64,000 nt of DNA from Bufo bufo (lineage: Eukaryota > Chordata > Amphibia > Anura > Bufonidae): contig NC_053390.1 of NCBI RefSeq assembly GCF_905171765.1, positions 214,267,208-214,331,207 of the forward strand, written 5' to 3'. The notes below the pieces were generated by a model. The model did no database searches and had not been told where the DNA came from. It saw only the letters and a list, made by a program, of their open reading frames with translations. Within the stretch, counting starts at the first letter, position 1; every line of letters starts with the position of its first letter. The translations under genes and the position numbers were made by a program. Of this stretch, positions 22,830 to 35,056 are shown piece by piece.

Positions 22830-24224
22830 GGCAGAGTAGCAACTCAAACAAGCCCTGCCACCCCCATAATCGAGTACAGAACAAAAAAAAAATATGAAGA
22901 AAATCGACCATCAAAATGAAAACAGGTTAAAAATGTCAGCATATGGTTTTAATGAAGAAATATATAGGTGATCCCAAAAAAAACTTTCTTCCTTTTAAAT
23001 AAATGTTGATGTGCCATATACTAATCATACATCACCAGTGGGAGGGGGCTTTGATTTACAGACCCTTCTGTATGCATAGATAACTGGAAATAACACCACT
23101 ACCTAGGACGACCAACACAATAATACCACTGCAACAAAAACATACCCTATATAAATCTAAACCACACACTCTCCTTGCACTTCCCCGTCTGACCACTCTC
23201 CAATGGCTCTCGCCTAATCAACCACTATGTGGATCTTGACATATACATTACTCTCTTCTTGACTTATTTCCCCCTTGCAATAATGGGTACATCGGGGGAC
23301 ACTAACTGAACGTTGAACACCTTGGAGTCTCAGTGTGGGATCCCTTACATCTGATCAGTTGGTAAAGGGGAAATGCATCAGGTCAGAATAATGTACGTTT
23401 CAAGGGCCCAATTGTGGCTTAAAAGGTGAGAGCCATTTGTGGAGTTGCTCTTATTGGGCTGACCACCCCACAGTCAGGAAGGGAGCGTGTAGGTAAAGAT
23501 ATATCAAGCTGCTCCTGACTCACAGGTACCACCTGGATATCTGAAAGATCAACAACCCAAATTAAATCCTCATGGTGACCTTCTACTGACTGTAACTGAC
23601 TTCCAAATTCACCACAATGTGGTATCTAATATTGGAATCTTGAATGTTTCTTTGCTGACTATTTTGTAAGATTATTGGCCAGATGTATTTAATAAAGTTT
23701 GCATAATCAATTTTTTTAACCGCAGGGCACAAGCCTCATCCAGCGTTGACACGTCCCGGCGCAGGAGGTAGCAATGTTCTGTTCGCTGTTCTACTGCCTC
23801 ATAGGTTTCAGGCCTTCAAACTGCTGCCCCCATGGTGTGCCACTTTATTAGGCGAGGTAAGCATCTCACCTCATGCGGTCGCAGACCTGCCTCTATGGAG
23901 GTGACCCTGGGTGTGTCCTAGTAAATTGTATGTGCTAATATTTTATAATGGAAGCATTTAAGAGTAACTCACCCACAAATCAAAAGGTTAATATAAATTC
24001 AGAGAGCACAATGCCAAACGTCACCCTAAAGTAGCATAAGCATGCAGCTCTGGACTATGGAGCAGTGGAAACATTCTCTGGAGTGATGAATCGTGGTTTG
24101 TATATTTGGCAGTCCTGAATAGACGAATCTGGGATTTAGTAAATGCCTGGACTACGCTACCTACTGGAATTCATAAGCAATCATGGTATCGGGCTGTTTT
24201 CCATAGTTTAGTTTTCATGTACAG
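22830..24224. other. intergenic region without recognised gene
   Basis: No exon, RNA gene or clear repeat terminus is visible. Short open frames lack any recognisable motif. Confidence 0.4.
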
Positions 24225-25490
24225 TCGTGGCCAAAAGTTTTGAGAATTACATAAATATTGGAAATTGGAAAAGTTGCTGCTTAAGTTTTTATAATAGCAA
24301 TTTGCATATACTCCAGAATGTTATGAAGAGTGATCAGATGAATTGCATAGTCCTTCTTTGCCATGAAAATTAACTTAATCCCAAAAAACCTTTCCACTGC
24401 ATTTCAGGCTGTCATTAAAGGACCTGCTGAGATCATTTCAGTAATCGTCTTGTTAACTCAGGTGAGAATGTTGACGAGCACAAGGCTGGAGATCATTATG
24501 TCAGGCTGATTGGGTTTTAAAAATGGCAGGACTTGACATGTTAAAAGGAGGGTGATGCTTGAAATCATTTTTCTTCCATTGTTAACCATGGTGACTGCAA
24601 AGAACGCGTGCAGCCATCATTGCGTTGCATAAAAATGGCTTCACAGGCAAGGAGTATTGTGGCTACTAAGATTGCACCTCAATCAACAATTATAGGATCA
24701 TCAAGAACTCAAAGAAAGAGGTTCAATTCTTGTAAGAAGGCTTCAGGGCGTCCAGAAAGTCCAGCAAGCGCCAGGATCGTCTCCTAAGAGGATTCAGCTG
24801 CAGGATCGGAGCAGTGCCACCAGTGCAGAGCTTGCTCAGGATGGCTAGCAGGCAGGTTGTGAGCGCATCTGCACGCACAGTGAGGCGAAGACTTTTGGAA
24901 GATGGCATGGTGTCAAGAAGGGAAGCAAAGAAGCACTTCTCCCCCAAAAAAAACCATCAGGGACAGATTGATCTTCTGCAGAAAGTATCCGGTGAATGGA
25001 CTGCTGAGGACTGGGGCAACAAAGTCATATTCTCCGATGAGAGCCTCTTTCCGATTGTTTGGGGCATCTGGAAAAAAGGCTTGTCCGGAGAAGAAAGGTG
25101 GAGCGCTACCATCAGTCCTGTGTCATGCCAACAGTAAGGCATCCTGAGACCATTCATGTGTGGGGTTGATCTCATCCAAGGGAGTGGGCTCACTCACAAT
25201 TTTGCCCAAAAACACAGCCATGAATAAAGAATGGTACCAAAACACCCTCCAACCAGCAACTTCTTCCAACAATCCAACAAACAGTTTGGTGAAGAACAAT
25301 GCATTTTCCAGCACGATGGAGCACCGTGCCATAAGGCAAAAGTGATAACTAAGTGGCTTGGGGACCAAAATCGTTGACATTTTGGGTCCCATGGCCTGGA
25401 AACTCCCCCAGATCTTAATCCCATTAAGAACTTGTGGTCAATCCTCAAGAGGCGGGTGGACAAACAAAAAACCCACTAATTCTGACAAAC
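24225..25490 (+). mobile_element. Tc1-like transposon, 3' end missing
   Basis: The left end is the TA-flanked terminal repeat CAGTCGTGGCCAAAAGTTTT. The plus strand holds a transposase with helix-turn-helix (SARTVRRRLLEDGMVSRREA), a first-Asp motif VIFSDESLF at about 25030, a second-Asp region EEQCIFQHDGAPCHK-like near 25295-25335 and a DLNPIKNLW-like third-Asp region at about 25415-25440. Frameshifts separate these. The right terminal repeat is absent where another repeat begins. Confidence 0.82.
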
Positions 25491-25494
25491 TACA

Positions 25495-26409
25495 CTGATT
25501 CCGGACCCATTCATTTCTATGGGGCTGTACACATGAGCGGTGATTTTCACGCATCACTTGTGCGTTGCGTAAAAATCGCAGCAGGCTCTATTTTTCACGC
25601 AACGCAGGCCCCATAGTAGTGAATGGGGGTGCATGAAAATCGCAAGCATCCGCAAGCAAGTGCGAATGCGGTGCGATTTTCACGCATCGGGATGGGGACC
25701 CGATCTTTATTATTTTCCCTTATAACATGGTTATAATGAAAAATAATAGCATTCTTAATACACAATGCAAAGTAAATTAGGGTTGGAGGGGTTAAAAAAT
25801 AAAATAAAAAATTAAACTCACCTCATCCACTTGTTCGCGCAGCCCGGCTTCTCTTCTTTCTTCTTCTTTGAGGACCTGGGAGAAAAGCACCTTTGGTGAC
25901 GTCACTGCGCTCATCACATGGTCCATCACCATGGCGATGGACCATCTTATGAGCACGGAGCCATGGTGATGGATCATATGATGGACCATGTGATGATCAC
26001 AGAGACGTCACCAAAGGTCCTTTTCTCCCAGGTCCTCAAAGAAGAAGAAAGAAGAGAAGCCGGGCTGCGCAAACAAGTGGATGAGGTGAGTTAAATTTTT
26101 TAAAAAAATTTAACCCCTCCATCCCTAATTTACTTTGCATTCTGTATTAAGAATGCTATTATTTTTCCATATAACCATGTTTTAAGGGAAAATAATAAAA
26201 TCTAAACAACACCGATTCCAAACCCAAACCTGAACTTCTGTTAAGAAGTCCGGGTTCGGGTCTGGGTACCAAACATGCCGATTTTTGTCACGCGCGTGCA
26301 AAATGCATTAAAACGCTTTGCACTCGAGCTGAAAAATCGTTCATTTTCCTGCGACACACCCGCATCCTATCCGGCCCTCATACACGACGCCCGTGTGAAA
26401 GAGGCCTTA
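25495..26409. mobile_element. long foldback MITE
   Basis: The segments CTTTGGTGACGTCA (about 25890) and TGACG/CGTCACCAAAG (about 26005) are centres of long inverted arms running from about 25735 to 26185, including TTCTTCTTTGAGGACCTGGG and its complement. The outer part carries TTTTCACGCATC and GGCCCTCATACACGACG words. The right end is CCCGTGTGAAAGAGGCCTTA. Confidence 0.7.
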
Positions 26410-26887
26410 GGTTTCAGGATGAGACAAATTTATCAAACCACATGAGACATTTGCTAAATGTGGCACAAAGTACTCCAACGCAGACTCAAGGAAAACTGAC
26501 TTCAAATTTTCCCCTCCTGATAAATTCCCCTCTTTATGTTCCACTGTGTAATTTAGCTATGAGTAAGTACATTTGCGAAATGTGTAAGCAATTTCTTAAC
26601 CTGTGTACCCGATGCCTTTTTTGTAATTTTCTACAAATAAAGTGTTGTGGACTTTTTCCTCCTTTCACATCATATAAACTCTGCAGATCCATGCTGTCAA
26701 GATCGTGTAACTACAAGAAAGCCAAGAATACAAGGAAGCATTTGAAACTAGCCAAACAGGATATTGTGTGGTTACGCAGCAACAGAACGCTGTCTCCAGG
26801 CAACGAAGAATGCTTCTCCTGAATCTCACACGTGTTCTCCATTCTAGTAGTGGAGGAATGGTGGCTGCCCTGGACTGAGATGTCATC
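26410..26887. other. region upstream of LRRC43 start
   Basis: This should contain the LRRC43 promoter and 5' untranslated region. No TATA box or CpG-rich block stands out. An in-frame TGA at 26876 lies upstream of the proposed start codon. Confidence 0.35.
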
Positions 26888-26974
26888 ATGGATCACATCA
26901 CTGTGTCTGAGGCTCTGAGGCAGCAACTGGAAGCATTGTGCTTGAAGTCCTTTCCCTGTGGTTCTGGAAGCTGG
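26888..26974 (+). CDS. LRRC43: LRRC43 exon 1 with start codon
   Basis: The exon encodes MDHITVSEALRQQLEALCLK and SFPCGSGSW. The segment LCLKSFPCGSGSW matches the N-terminus of vertebrate LRRC43 (LCLREFPCGAGSW in human). The ATG at 26888 is the first after an in-frame stop at 26876, which supports this start. The donor GTAAAA leaves the frame in phase 0. LRRC43 is a leucine-rich repeat protein of poorly defined function, mostly expressed with ciliary genes. It lies 9.4 kb downstream of MLXIP in the same orientation. Confidence 0.85.
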
Positions 26975-27167
26975 GTAAAACATCCTTTATCTGTAATGTC
27001 TTCATAATTTTTGGGGGGCTGTGACGTTCTTCCCCATTTATGTAGGCAATGTTAATATATCTTAATAAAATGCTGGATGTTCTATAGAAGCGGTTTTATA
27101 TTTGACTTTATATCTTACTTCCTTGTGCCCTACTGTTGAGATTAACCGTATGTATATTTCTGCTTAG

Positions 27168-27417
27168 AACAAGCCTCATCTGGTTAAAGGAAGAAGAATT
27201 CCTGCAGACACCTACTGGGAAGACAGTGACCCAGATGAGGAGAGCCAGGGCACTTTACAGGATATTCTGAATCAACAGAACTCACCGTGGGAACCTGAAG
27301 ACAAGTACAATTCTGAAGCTCAACACTTGAGGGAACTTGCAGTCAAATGTCCGGAAAACATCACTGATCTGTTCATCTATTCTTATTTCAAACGGCTTCA
27401 GGATAGTTGATAAAGAG
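27168..27417 (+). CDS. LRRC43: LRRC43 exon 2, with a one-base frameshift
   Basis: The exon follows TCTGCTTAG and ends before GTGGGT. It encodes NKPHLVKGRRIPADTYWEDS, then an acidic linker and a block ending ENITDLFIYSYFKRL, similar to human ITDTFFYSYFRSL. After CGGCTT the frame breaks: one extra base (the C at about 27399) precedes AGGATAGTTGATAAAGAG, which reads RIVDKE and matches human RVIDKK. The length of 250 between two phase-0 junctions is one base too many for a coding exon. Either the copy is damaged or the assembly has an indel. Without correction a stop follows at once (QDS then TGA). Confidence 0.85.
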
Positions 27418-28500
27418 GTGGGTGTAAATGTAGCGGACTGTAATCTAGAATGTATGATGGTGGCTCCTTATTTTGACTCTAGGCTGTCAGTTAGTTTTTG
27501 CTTAGGTGAAACTATCCAACTTCATAGAACTTGGATTCTATCCTATTAGCATAGAATTTTTTTTTATATTGAATGGTAGCTTAGCAAGATGTATAGATGT
27601 ATAAAGTCTAATTGGAGTAAATAGGAGGATACATGTTGGTATCATTGCTTTTATTCCCATTAAACAGTTTAGAACCTGTCCACTGTGCCCTCAACAGTGG
27701 TTCAATGGATCAAACACAGGTTTGGTGTTGACAGGCCTCATTGTTAGCACAAAAGTGACCATCCATCAATTCAGGGAAAAACTTTACAGGTACTCTCATG
27801 CTATTATAAACCCACTCTAGATAAGAGTAAGCTATGTATGTTGATTAAGATTTTCTGTAGGATCCCATATTTGAAGCAGTGAACAGAACAGAGGTGATAA
27901 ACTGGGAGATTTTGGGTCACTGTTTATGCTACAGTAAGAGAAGTTCCCCCACCCAAAGGATAGGGGCTGATTTATTCTCCAACTCAAAGCTAGTGGGTTC
28001 ATATACAGCTCGGACTGCCCACAGCGGTACAGGGGAATCTCCCGGTGGGCCCCTAACTCCCACCCCCCTACACAAGTGCACATAACACAGTAGACTTACC
28101 CGCACTACATACATATATTCAATGTGCAGCACCTCCACCAGCCTATGTTATATAAAAAACTTGATAGTTTATTAAAGAAACTCCCCAGTTATTATTATTA
28201 TAGACATGATCAGAGCTGAGATCTAGGTATAGAGGAAAGCTACCATTATCCTCTTCTCCCCATGACTACCTTCTCAAAGTTGCTGCCGGGACCCTCATAT
28301 TCAATCTGGTAGCATCTTCTGCTGTGTGAGCAGGTAATATTTGACTGTATCCATAAGAAGGACCCCCAAATAAATTTTACTGGTGGCCCTAGGCACCCCA
28401 GTCTGACACCTGTTCATATGTGGGGTCTAGTATGGACTCCAGTATTCAGGCTGCGAGACGTCAGGATGTTCAACCCACCTTGTCACGTTGAACATGTGTT
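27418..28500. other. LRRC43 intron 2, 5' part, no recognised feature
   Basis: No repeat terminus, exon or RNA gene is recognised between the donor and the first MITE-like block. Confidence 0.4.
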
Positions 28501-28504
28501 TGAG

Positions 28505-28880
28505 CTGTAGGGCAGCATGTTACAAAAGCAGGAGGAGCTGAGCATATTGTTAAATAGATTTGTGGGAAACAATTCAGTAAAACAGGAATTTTATTCATTT
28601 AAATTCCTGCTCATCCTGGACTTTGGAGTTGGTCCTATTAGTGATTGACAGCCTTCCTTCTATGACTGTGCATACAAAAAAATCTGTCAGTCACTAATAG
28701 GACCGCCTCCTTACCTTCAAAGCCCAGAATGAGCAGGAATTTAAATGAATGAACTACAAGTTTATACTGAATCTATTTCCACAAAACTATACATCAATCT
28801 GCTCAGCTCCTCCCGCTCTATAACATATGCTGCCCATAGATTGCCCTGCATGTTCATGGTTACAGTTTACCTTTATATCA
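28505..28880. mobile_element. MITE related to the TTAA family (ends degraded)
   Basis: The arms contain GTTAAATAGATTTGTGGGAA and TTTCCACAAAACTATACATC with the paired AATTCCTGCTC and GAGCAGGAATT blocks, as in the element at 22348-22821. The TTAA termini are degraded. Confidence 0.6.
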
Positions 28881-29380
28881 CTGATCTCATGAATGAGAGG
28901 TTCACAGGAACACTACATTGTGATGTGACTAATAAGAGACAATGGTGTCCTCCTAGGCTAGCATACTAAGGAAAAGAGTAAATTTATTTAGTCAGAATTA
29001 GAAATGTCACTGACCACTAGGTAATGAGTTTTCAACTTATAGCAGCAGAAAACAAAAGTACTAATATTAACAAAATCTATTTCCAATTGGGTTGGCTTAC
29101 TGCTTTATTGTTTGTGAGTCGGTGCTCAAGTTCCAGTTTACAGGTAGTGCAGGAGAAAGTCTATTGTCTATGATGGCCCAGTGGTTGAGCCCAGATGCTG
29201 GTTAACAGTGATCGACAGGTCTTGGTTGAATGACCCACCCTGCATTCAGATTAGAGATCAGCGAACTAGACAAGTTTTATTTCATTTAAAGTTTGGCAAT
29301 TTTTTTATTTATTTTTTTGCTTGTAGAGAGGGAGAGAGAGAGACTAGTACATATGTGCAGTATTGTAAGTCCAGGTGATA
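28881..29380. other. intronic sequence with a short GA run
   Basis: Nothing beyond a (GA)n run near 29327-29343 is recognised. Confidence 0.4.
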
Positions 29381-30540
29381 TCCCTCTGGGTTTCTGGGAA
29401 AGATATTCAAATAGCTTTCCTAAACCTGTCTGATGCCAGAAGATGTTAGAAATTGATAATTTGCATATATTTTACTCAAAATCCAGAGGAGCATTGTCTA
29501 GCCTACATTAGGTCATAACGCATATCAATTGGTCTCCATATAGAAATAGTACCCACCCTGCAGATTCCCCTAAGGCCTCGCAACCTAGAAAAGCTGTTCT
29601 TATCAGGTTTTCTAATTAGGGATTTTGTCCTTAAAGAACTACATGAATATGTGAGGCTGACTCAGCTATTTTTCTTGCTTTGCTACATAAGCATGGTTAA
29701 AACGCAGGAAGTCATCTCGGCTAATTTGCTGTGTGAAAATAATGCAGTGCTCGTTTTGCTGCCTTGTTCTTCTTACTGTTTACTTTCTTGCTGTGCAACA
29801 GCAAGTAGATATAATTATAGTTCTGCTGTTCACCTGAGCAGACAACACCTTTTAGCAATTTTATTTCACTATTTTGATTCAACGTCATATGAACCAGAGA
29901 GACCTCCAAAGTAACATTCAACTGAAAGTGAGACATGAGAATTACAACATCCCACAAAATACATCTCTCAATGAAACGTACAAGCTAGTTCTCTTTCTAG
30001 AAGAACAAGAGAACCAGAATGTCTCTTATATGACTGGCCTTGTGGGGTTCTCTTTGGGTGCTTTTTATCATTAGGGATACCAAAAAATATGCATGTGTAT
30101 TGTATGCCTAGCAACACTACTCGTGGTTTTTAGGAAGAGTATATCGCAAATCGCATATCTTAATTCTTCTGGCATTAGATAGGATATCCACTCTTTTTTT
30201 TTTTTTTTTATCAGGCAAGCGAATTTCCATACCTTTTTGGCTTTCTGGGAAAACATTCAAATTAGCTTTTCTTCCAAAACAGAAAACAATGCTAATATTT
30301 TCTCATGCCAGGCAAATATGTGATTTGCATATGCCCCTTCCTAGAAACCAAAATTAGTGTCACTGGCATACAATTTTCATGCTTATTTTTTTGTCTCCCT
30401 AATGATAAACAGCACTCCAAAGAGTACCCACACAAGGCAAGTCAACCAAGTAAGACAAGTCTCTTGAGACATTCTGGTTCTCTTGTCCTTCTAGAAAGAG
30501 AACTAGCTGCTTGCCCTTTTGGCTAAGATTAAATGTAGTA
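29380..30540. mobile_element. foldback repeat, probable MITE
   Basis: ACAAGAGAACCAGAATGTCT at about 30005 recurs inverted as AGACATTCTGGTTCTCTTGT at about 30466. The flanking CTCTTTCTAGAAGAA and CTTCTAGAAAGAG also pair. TTTCTGGGAAA followed by ATTCAAAT-AGCTTT occurs twice in direct orientation (29390 and 30242), so the structure is a compound of direct and inverted copies. No coding function is supported. Confidence 0.5.
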
Positions 30541-31590
30541 TTTGTTCTTATCCATCCAGGAGGTTTAGTCTGGGCCTCTAAGATGTTGAGTACAGCAGAG
30601 AACAAAATGGTTGTCCCTAGGGTGTATGACTTTGGCCATTGGTGCAATATGCTAGTTGACTAAGGACTGCCAGATCAAGGCCATGGACTGAGATGTGCTA
30701 GAAAGCCTGGGATGCAGGAAGTGCCCCAGGTAAGTGGTGACCCTGGGGTGCCTGAACTCACTAGGGGTGGGAGCCTGCTGAGTGACAGCACATTTGCATG
30801 CACTTCACTTTCACACACTTTGACCGCACAAACCTCTTTTTAGCTCAGCTTTGGTTTGTGTAAAATGAGGAATTTTGGCACGTATTCACTTTTCTTTTGT
30901 GTTACATTTGTTTTATCACTAGGAATTTGTGGCGCCCTTACAGGCTACGCCCTGAGTTCTAGGGAGGGGTGTGTGTGACTATCAGGTTCCTCATCCACCT
31001 TGCCCGGAGGGTCTGGGAATGGTTAACGGGGGGGCATTATCTTATTGAGAGGGCCTGCAATAGACCGATGACCTAGTGCATGTTTTTTGTGTGGCATGCT
31101 GCATGATTTTGGGCACGAGTTTAAAAAGTCATGTTCCTCAGGCCTAAGAAAAAAAAAAAAAAGATAAATAACTAGCTTGCATGCTTTATTGAGAGAGGTG
31201 TAAGCTTTGTAGGCTGTTGTAATTCTCTTGTCTCCTTTTCAGTTAAAGGTTACTGTTGGAGGTGTCTTTGTCTGAAATTGATACAAAACAGTGAATAAAA
31301 TTGCTGAAGGCGTTAGCTATCTTTGCTATACTGATTAATGTATCCTCAGGTGACTAGGAAGGAGCTGTCCCATTGAAGTGAAACGGCAAAGAGCTATAAT
31401 TATACTTACTTGCTGCCTGTACAGTAAGTAGATAAACAGTAAGGAAAACACAGCAGCAATGAACACTGCATTATTTTTTATCACAGGGGATTGGCAGAGA
31501 TACTTTCCTGACTTTTAAAAAGGCTTATGTAACAAAGCTAGAAAAATACCTAAGCCAGACTCACATCTGCAACTAGTTCTTTCAGGACGA
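30541..31590. other. intronic sequence without recognised feature
   Basis: No exon, repeat terminus or RNA gene was recognised in this part of LRRC43 intron 2. Confidence 0.4.
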
Positions 31591-31596
31591 AAGCCT

Positions 31597-31903
31597 TTAG
31601 GCCTCATGCTCACGACCGTATGTATTGTTGTGGAGCAAAAAATTACGGATGAGACGACCGTTTGCATTCCGTGTTTTGGAGAACGAACAGCTGGCCCCCC
31701 AATAGAACAGTACTATCCTTGTCGTAATGCAGACAATAATAGGACATGTCTATTTTTTTGTGGAACAGACATACGAAACAGATGCACACGGAGTACCGTC
31801 TGTTTTTTTTGCTGACCCATTGAAATGATGAGGTTTTGCATGCAGTCCACAAACAAAAGGAACGGAACACGGAAAGAAAATACGTTTGTGTGCATGAGGC
31901 CTT
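31597..31903. mobile_element. TTA-flanked foldback MITE
   Basis: TTAGGCCTCATGCTCACGAC on the left is complementary to the right end TTTGTGTGCATGAGGCC followed by TTA. The 3-bp TTA duplication and 300-bp size fit a Harbinger-like MITE. It shares its terminal words with elements at 1582-1873 and 37470-37793. Confidence 0.65.
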
Positions 31904-31989
31904 AGTCAGAGAAAAAGCAGAAAACAACATTTCTATTTGCAAGGCCTTAGGGGGGAACCTGGCCGTGGGTACAATTTTTATTATTGAAC

Positions 31990-32599
31990 CAGTCTCTCTC
32001 TCTGTCCTCTGTCTCTCTCTCTGTCTCTGTTCTCTCTCTCTCTCGCTGTCTCTCTCTCTCTCGCTGTCTCTCTCTCTCCTTCGCTGTGCTCACTCTCTCC
32101 TTCTCTCGCTCTGTCTTCTCTCTCTCGCTGTCCTCTCTCTCGTCTACGCTTTCGCTCTCTCTCTCGCTGGTCTCTCTCTCTCTCTCGCTGCTCTCTCTCT
32201 CCTCGCTGTTCTCTCTCTCGCTGTTGCCTCTCTCTCTCGCTGTCTCTCTCTCGCTGTCTCTCTCTCGCTGTCTCTCTCTCGCTGTCTCTCTCTCTCGCTG
32301 TCTCTCTCTCTCGCTGTCTCTCTCTCTCGCTGTCTCTCTCTCTCGCTGTCTCTCTCTCTCGCTGTCTCTCTCTCTCGCTGTCTCTCTCTCTCGCTGTCTC
32401 TCTCTCTCGCTGTCTCTCTCTCGCTCTGTCTCTCTCTCGCTCTCTCTCTCTCTCGCTGTCTCTCTCTCTCTCTCGCTGTCTCTCTCTCTCTCTCTCGCTG
32501 TCTCTCTCTCTCTCGCTGTCTCTCTCTCTCTCTCGCTGTCTCTCTCTCGCTGTCTCTCTCTCTCGCTGTCTCTCTCTCTCGCTGTCTCTCTCTCTCTCG

Positions 32600-32637
<38 letters not shown>

Positions 32638-32958
32638 CTCTCTCTCTCTCTCGCTGTCTCTCTCTCTCTCTCGCTGTCTCTCTCTCTCTCTCGCTGTCTC
32701 TCTCTCTCTCTCTCGCTGTCTCTCTCTCTCTCTCTCTCTCGCTGTGTCTCTCTCTCTCGCTGTCTCTCTCGCTGTCTCTCTCGCTGTCTCTCTCTCTCTC
32801 TCGCTGTCTCTCTCTCTCTCTCGCTGTCTCTCTCTCTCTCTCTCGCTGTCTCTCTCTCTCTCTCTCTCGCTGTCTCTCGCTGTCTCTCTCGCTGTCTCTC
32901 TCTCTCTCTCTCGCTGTCTCTCTCTCTCTCGCTGTCTCTCTCGCTGTCTCGCTGTCTC
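31990..32958. repeat. CT-rich array with GCTGT spacers
   Basis: Nearly 970 bases consist of CTCTCT runs broken by CGCTGT at short, variable intervals. The plus strand is almost pure pyrimidine except for the G of each spacer. Open frames of several hundred residues on both strands (leucine-serine or arginine-glutamate repeats) are artefacts. The array ends 144 bases upstream of LRRC43 exon 3. Confidence 0.97.
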
Positions 32959-33102
32959 CCGAAATGAATCACAAAAAAATTGGGTTCGACTGAATCCGAA
33001 CTTTTTGAGAAGTTCAGACCGAATCCCGAACTGGTGAAATCTTTAATTCAGATGATTGATCTTGATGTTTACAATCTGTATTTACCACTCTCTCTTACAT
33101 AG

Positions 33103-33213
33103 GTAACTGAAGTAGATGCACAGCTACTTAAATTTCAGAACCTTGAAGAACTTGTGTTAAGTGTAAATAAATTAAATACAGTGAACTCTGGAAATCTTCC
33201 AAGAAAATTAAAG
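33103..33213 (+). CDS. LRRC43: LRRC43 exon 3, first leucine-rich repeat
   Basis: The exon follows TTACATAG and ends before GTGAAT. It has 37 codons and both ends in phase 0. It encodes VTEVDAQLLKFQNLEELVLS and VNKLNTVNSGNLPRKLK. The pattern LEELVLSVNKL is a leucine-rich repeat, and human LRRC43 has LEELVLSANRIKEVD at this place. The frame is intact. Confidence 0.92.
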
Positions 33214-33318
33214 GTGAATATACTGATCAATGTCTTTTCTCTACCCATTTCTTCATGACTAATCACAGTTTCATGGCAGTAAAAACTATCAGGTATACTT
33301 TGTTATTCTTTGTTTCAG

Positions 33319-33458
33319 ATATTGGAGTTATGTTCTAATCACATTTCAAGCTTAAAGGATGTAAGTGTAAATCCTCCACCATTGTTACAGCATTTAGGAC
33401 TTGCGTATAACAGAATTCATGGCTCTTCAGAGAGTATGTTCCTGACTGCAGACATCTG
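33319..33458 (+). CDS. LRRC43: LRRC43 exon 4, leucine-rich repeats 2 and 3
   Basis: The exon follows TTTGTTTCAG and ends before GTAAGA. It reads ILELCSNHISSLKDV, then PPPLLQHLGLAYNRIHGSSE and ends with FLTADIW, the tryptophan codon being split. LELCSNHI and LGLAYNRI are consecutive leucine-rich repeats. Human LRRC43 has LKVLELYGNEISSM and LQHLGLGHNKLLG. The frame is open and joins exon 3 in phase 0. Confidence 0.92.
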
Positions 33459-33517
33459 GTAAGATATTTTGGTTTATGGATGAATTTGGAATACATTTAG
33501 GTTTACACTAATATCTA

Positions 33518-35056
33518 CAGTGGCATGCAAAAGTCTGGGGCACCCCTGGTTAAAATTAATGTTACTGTGAACAGTTAAGCAAGTTGAAGATGAAGTAATC
33601 TCCAAAAGGCATGCAGTTAAATATGACACATTCCCTTTTTGTATTGTACACAAAAATGTTTTTTATTTTCATCTTTTACATTTTTAAAATAGCAAAACAG
33701 GAAAAGGGCCCGAAGCAAAACTTTGGATATTCTGCATGGTTAGTTCCCAGTAGCAATCCCTAGTATTACAGCTTGTAAATGACTTTTGTAGCCAGCTAAG
33801 AGTCTTTCAGTTCTTGTTTGAGGGATTTTGATCCATTCTTCCTTGCAAAAGTCTTCAGTCTGTGAGCTTCTGGGCATCTTGCATGCTCTGCCTCTTTTTG
33901 AGGTCTAATCCACAGATTTTCAATGATGTTCAGATCAGGGGACTGTGTGGTAAAACTTCAGCTTGTGCATTTTGGATTTGAGGTGTGTTTAGGATCATTA
34001 TCCATTTGTAAAAGCCATCTGCTTTTCAACTTCATCTACTTTACATTTGGTGTTGTTGTTTGCTTCCAGAAGTTGCTGGAATTTCAATGAATCCATTCTT
34101 CTTTCTACCCTGAAATGTTCCCTGTGCCATTGCTGCAACACAACCACAAAAGCATGACTGATCCACCCCCATTTTTAATGGTTGGAGAGGTGTTCTTTTC
34201 ATTAAATTCTGTGCCCTTTTTTTCTCCAAATATACCTTTGCTCGTTGTGACCAAAGATATCTATTTTAACCTCATTGGTCCACATGACTTGTTTTAAAAA
34301 TGCATCAGGCTTGTTTAGATGTTAATTGGCAAACTTCTGACGCAGAATTTTGTGGTGAGGATGCAGGAGATGTTTTCTCTTGATAACTCTTCCATGAAGG
34401 CCATATTTGTGCAAGTGTTGCCCGAACAGTAGAACAATGTACCAGAATTCCACGGTCTGCTAAACCTTCCTGAAGGTCTTTTTCAGTCAAGCAGGGGTTC
34501 TGATTTGCCTTTCTAGCAATCCTATGAGCAACTGTCTCTGAAATGCTTCTTGGTCTTCCAGATCTTCTCATGACCTCCACTGTTCCTGTTAACTGCCATT
34601 TCTTAATTACATTTCAAACTGAGGAAATGGCAACCTGAAAGGCTTTGCTTTCTCCTACTTTGTGGACCTCAACCATTTTCATTTTCAGAGTGTTAGGCAG
34701 ATGCTTAGAACAACCCATGGAGTCTGGGTATTTATTAAGCTTTGAAATTTGAATCACCTGGTCTTTCCTAATGATGATTGTGAATAAGCTTTAACCCTAA
34801 TAGCCTATTTAAGGTCGGAAAGTTCAGTCTGAGAGCTCAAATCTCCTTGGGTTCAATTACTTTTGTGAGGTTCTTCTTCTTCTTTTTTTTTTTTTACTCT
34901 ATTGTACAAAACCAAAATAATACATTGCTATTGCTTAAAATATTGAAAAGTGTGTTTCATCTTTAACTTTATGCATTTTTGAGATCATTTCAACTTGCTT
35001 AACTGTTCACAGAAGCTAAGTTTGAGCTGGGGTGCCAAAACTTTTGCATGCCACTG
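33518..35056 (-). mobile_element. decayed Tc1-like transposon
   Basis: TA dinucleotides flank inverted repeats that begin CAGTGGCATGCAAAAGT; the arms also pair through TTAAGCAAGTTGAA. The minus strand keeps transposase pieces such as RRSGRPRSISETVAHRIARK near 34560-34500, the arginine-rich linker and second helix-turn-helix region. Several stops occur. It lies entirely in LRRC43 intron 4. Confidence 0.88.

Noticed and set aside
31836..32993. Open frames of 385, 341 and 327 codons on both strands
   Set aside because: They consist only of leucine-serine or arginine-glutamate repeats produced by the CT-rich array; no start context, splice site or domain supports them.
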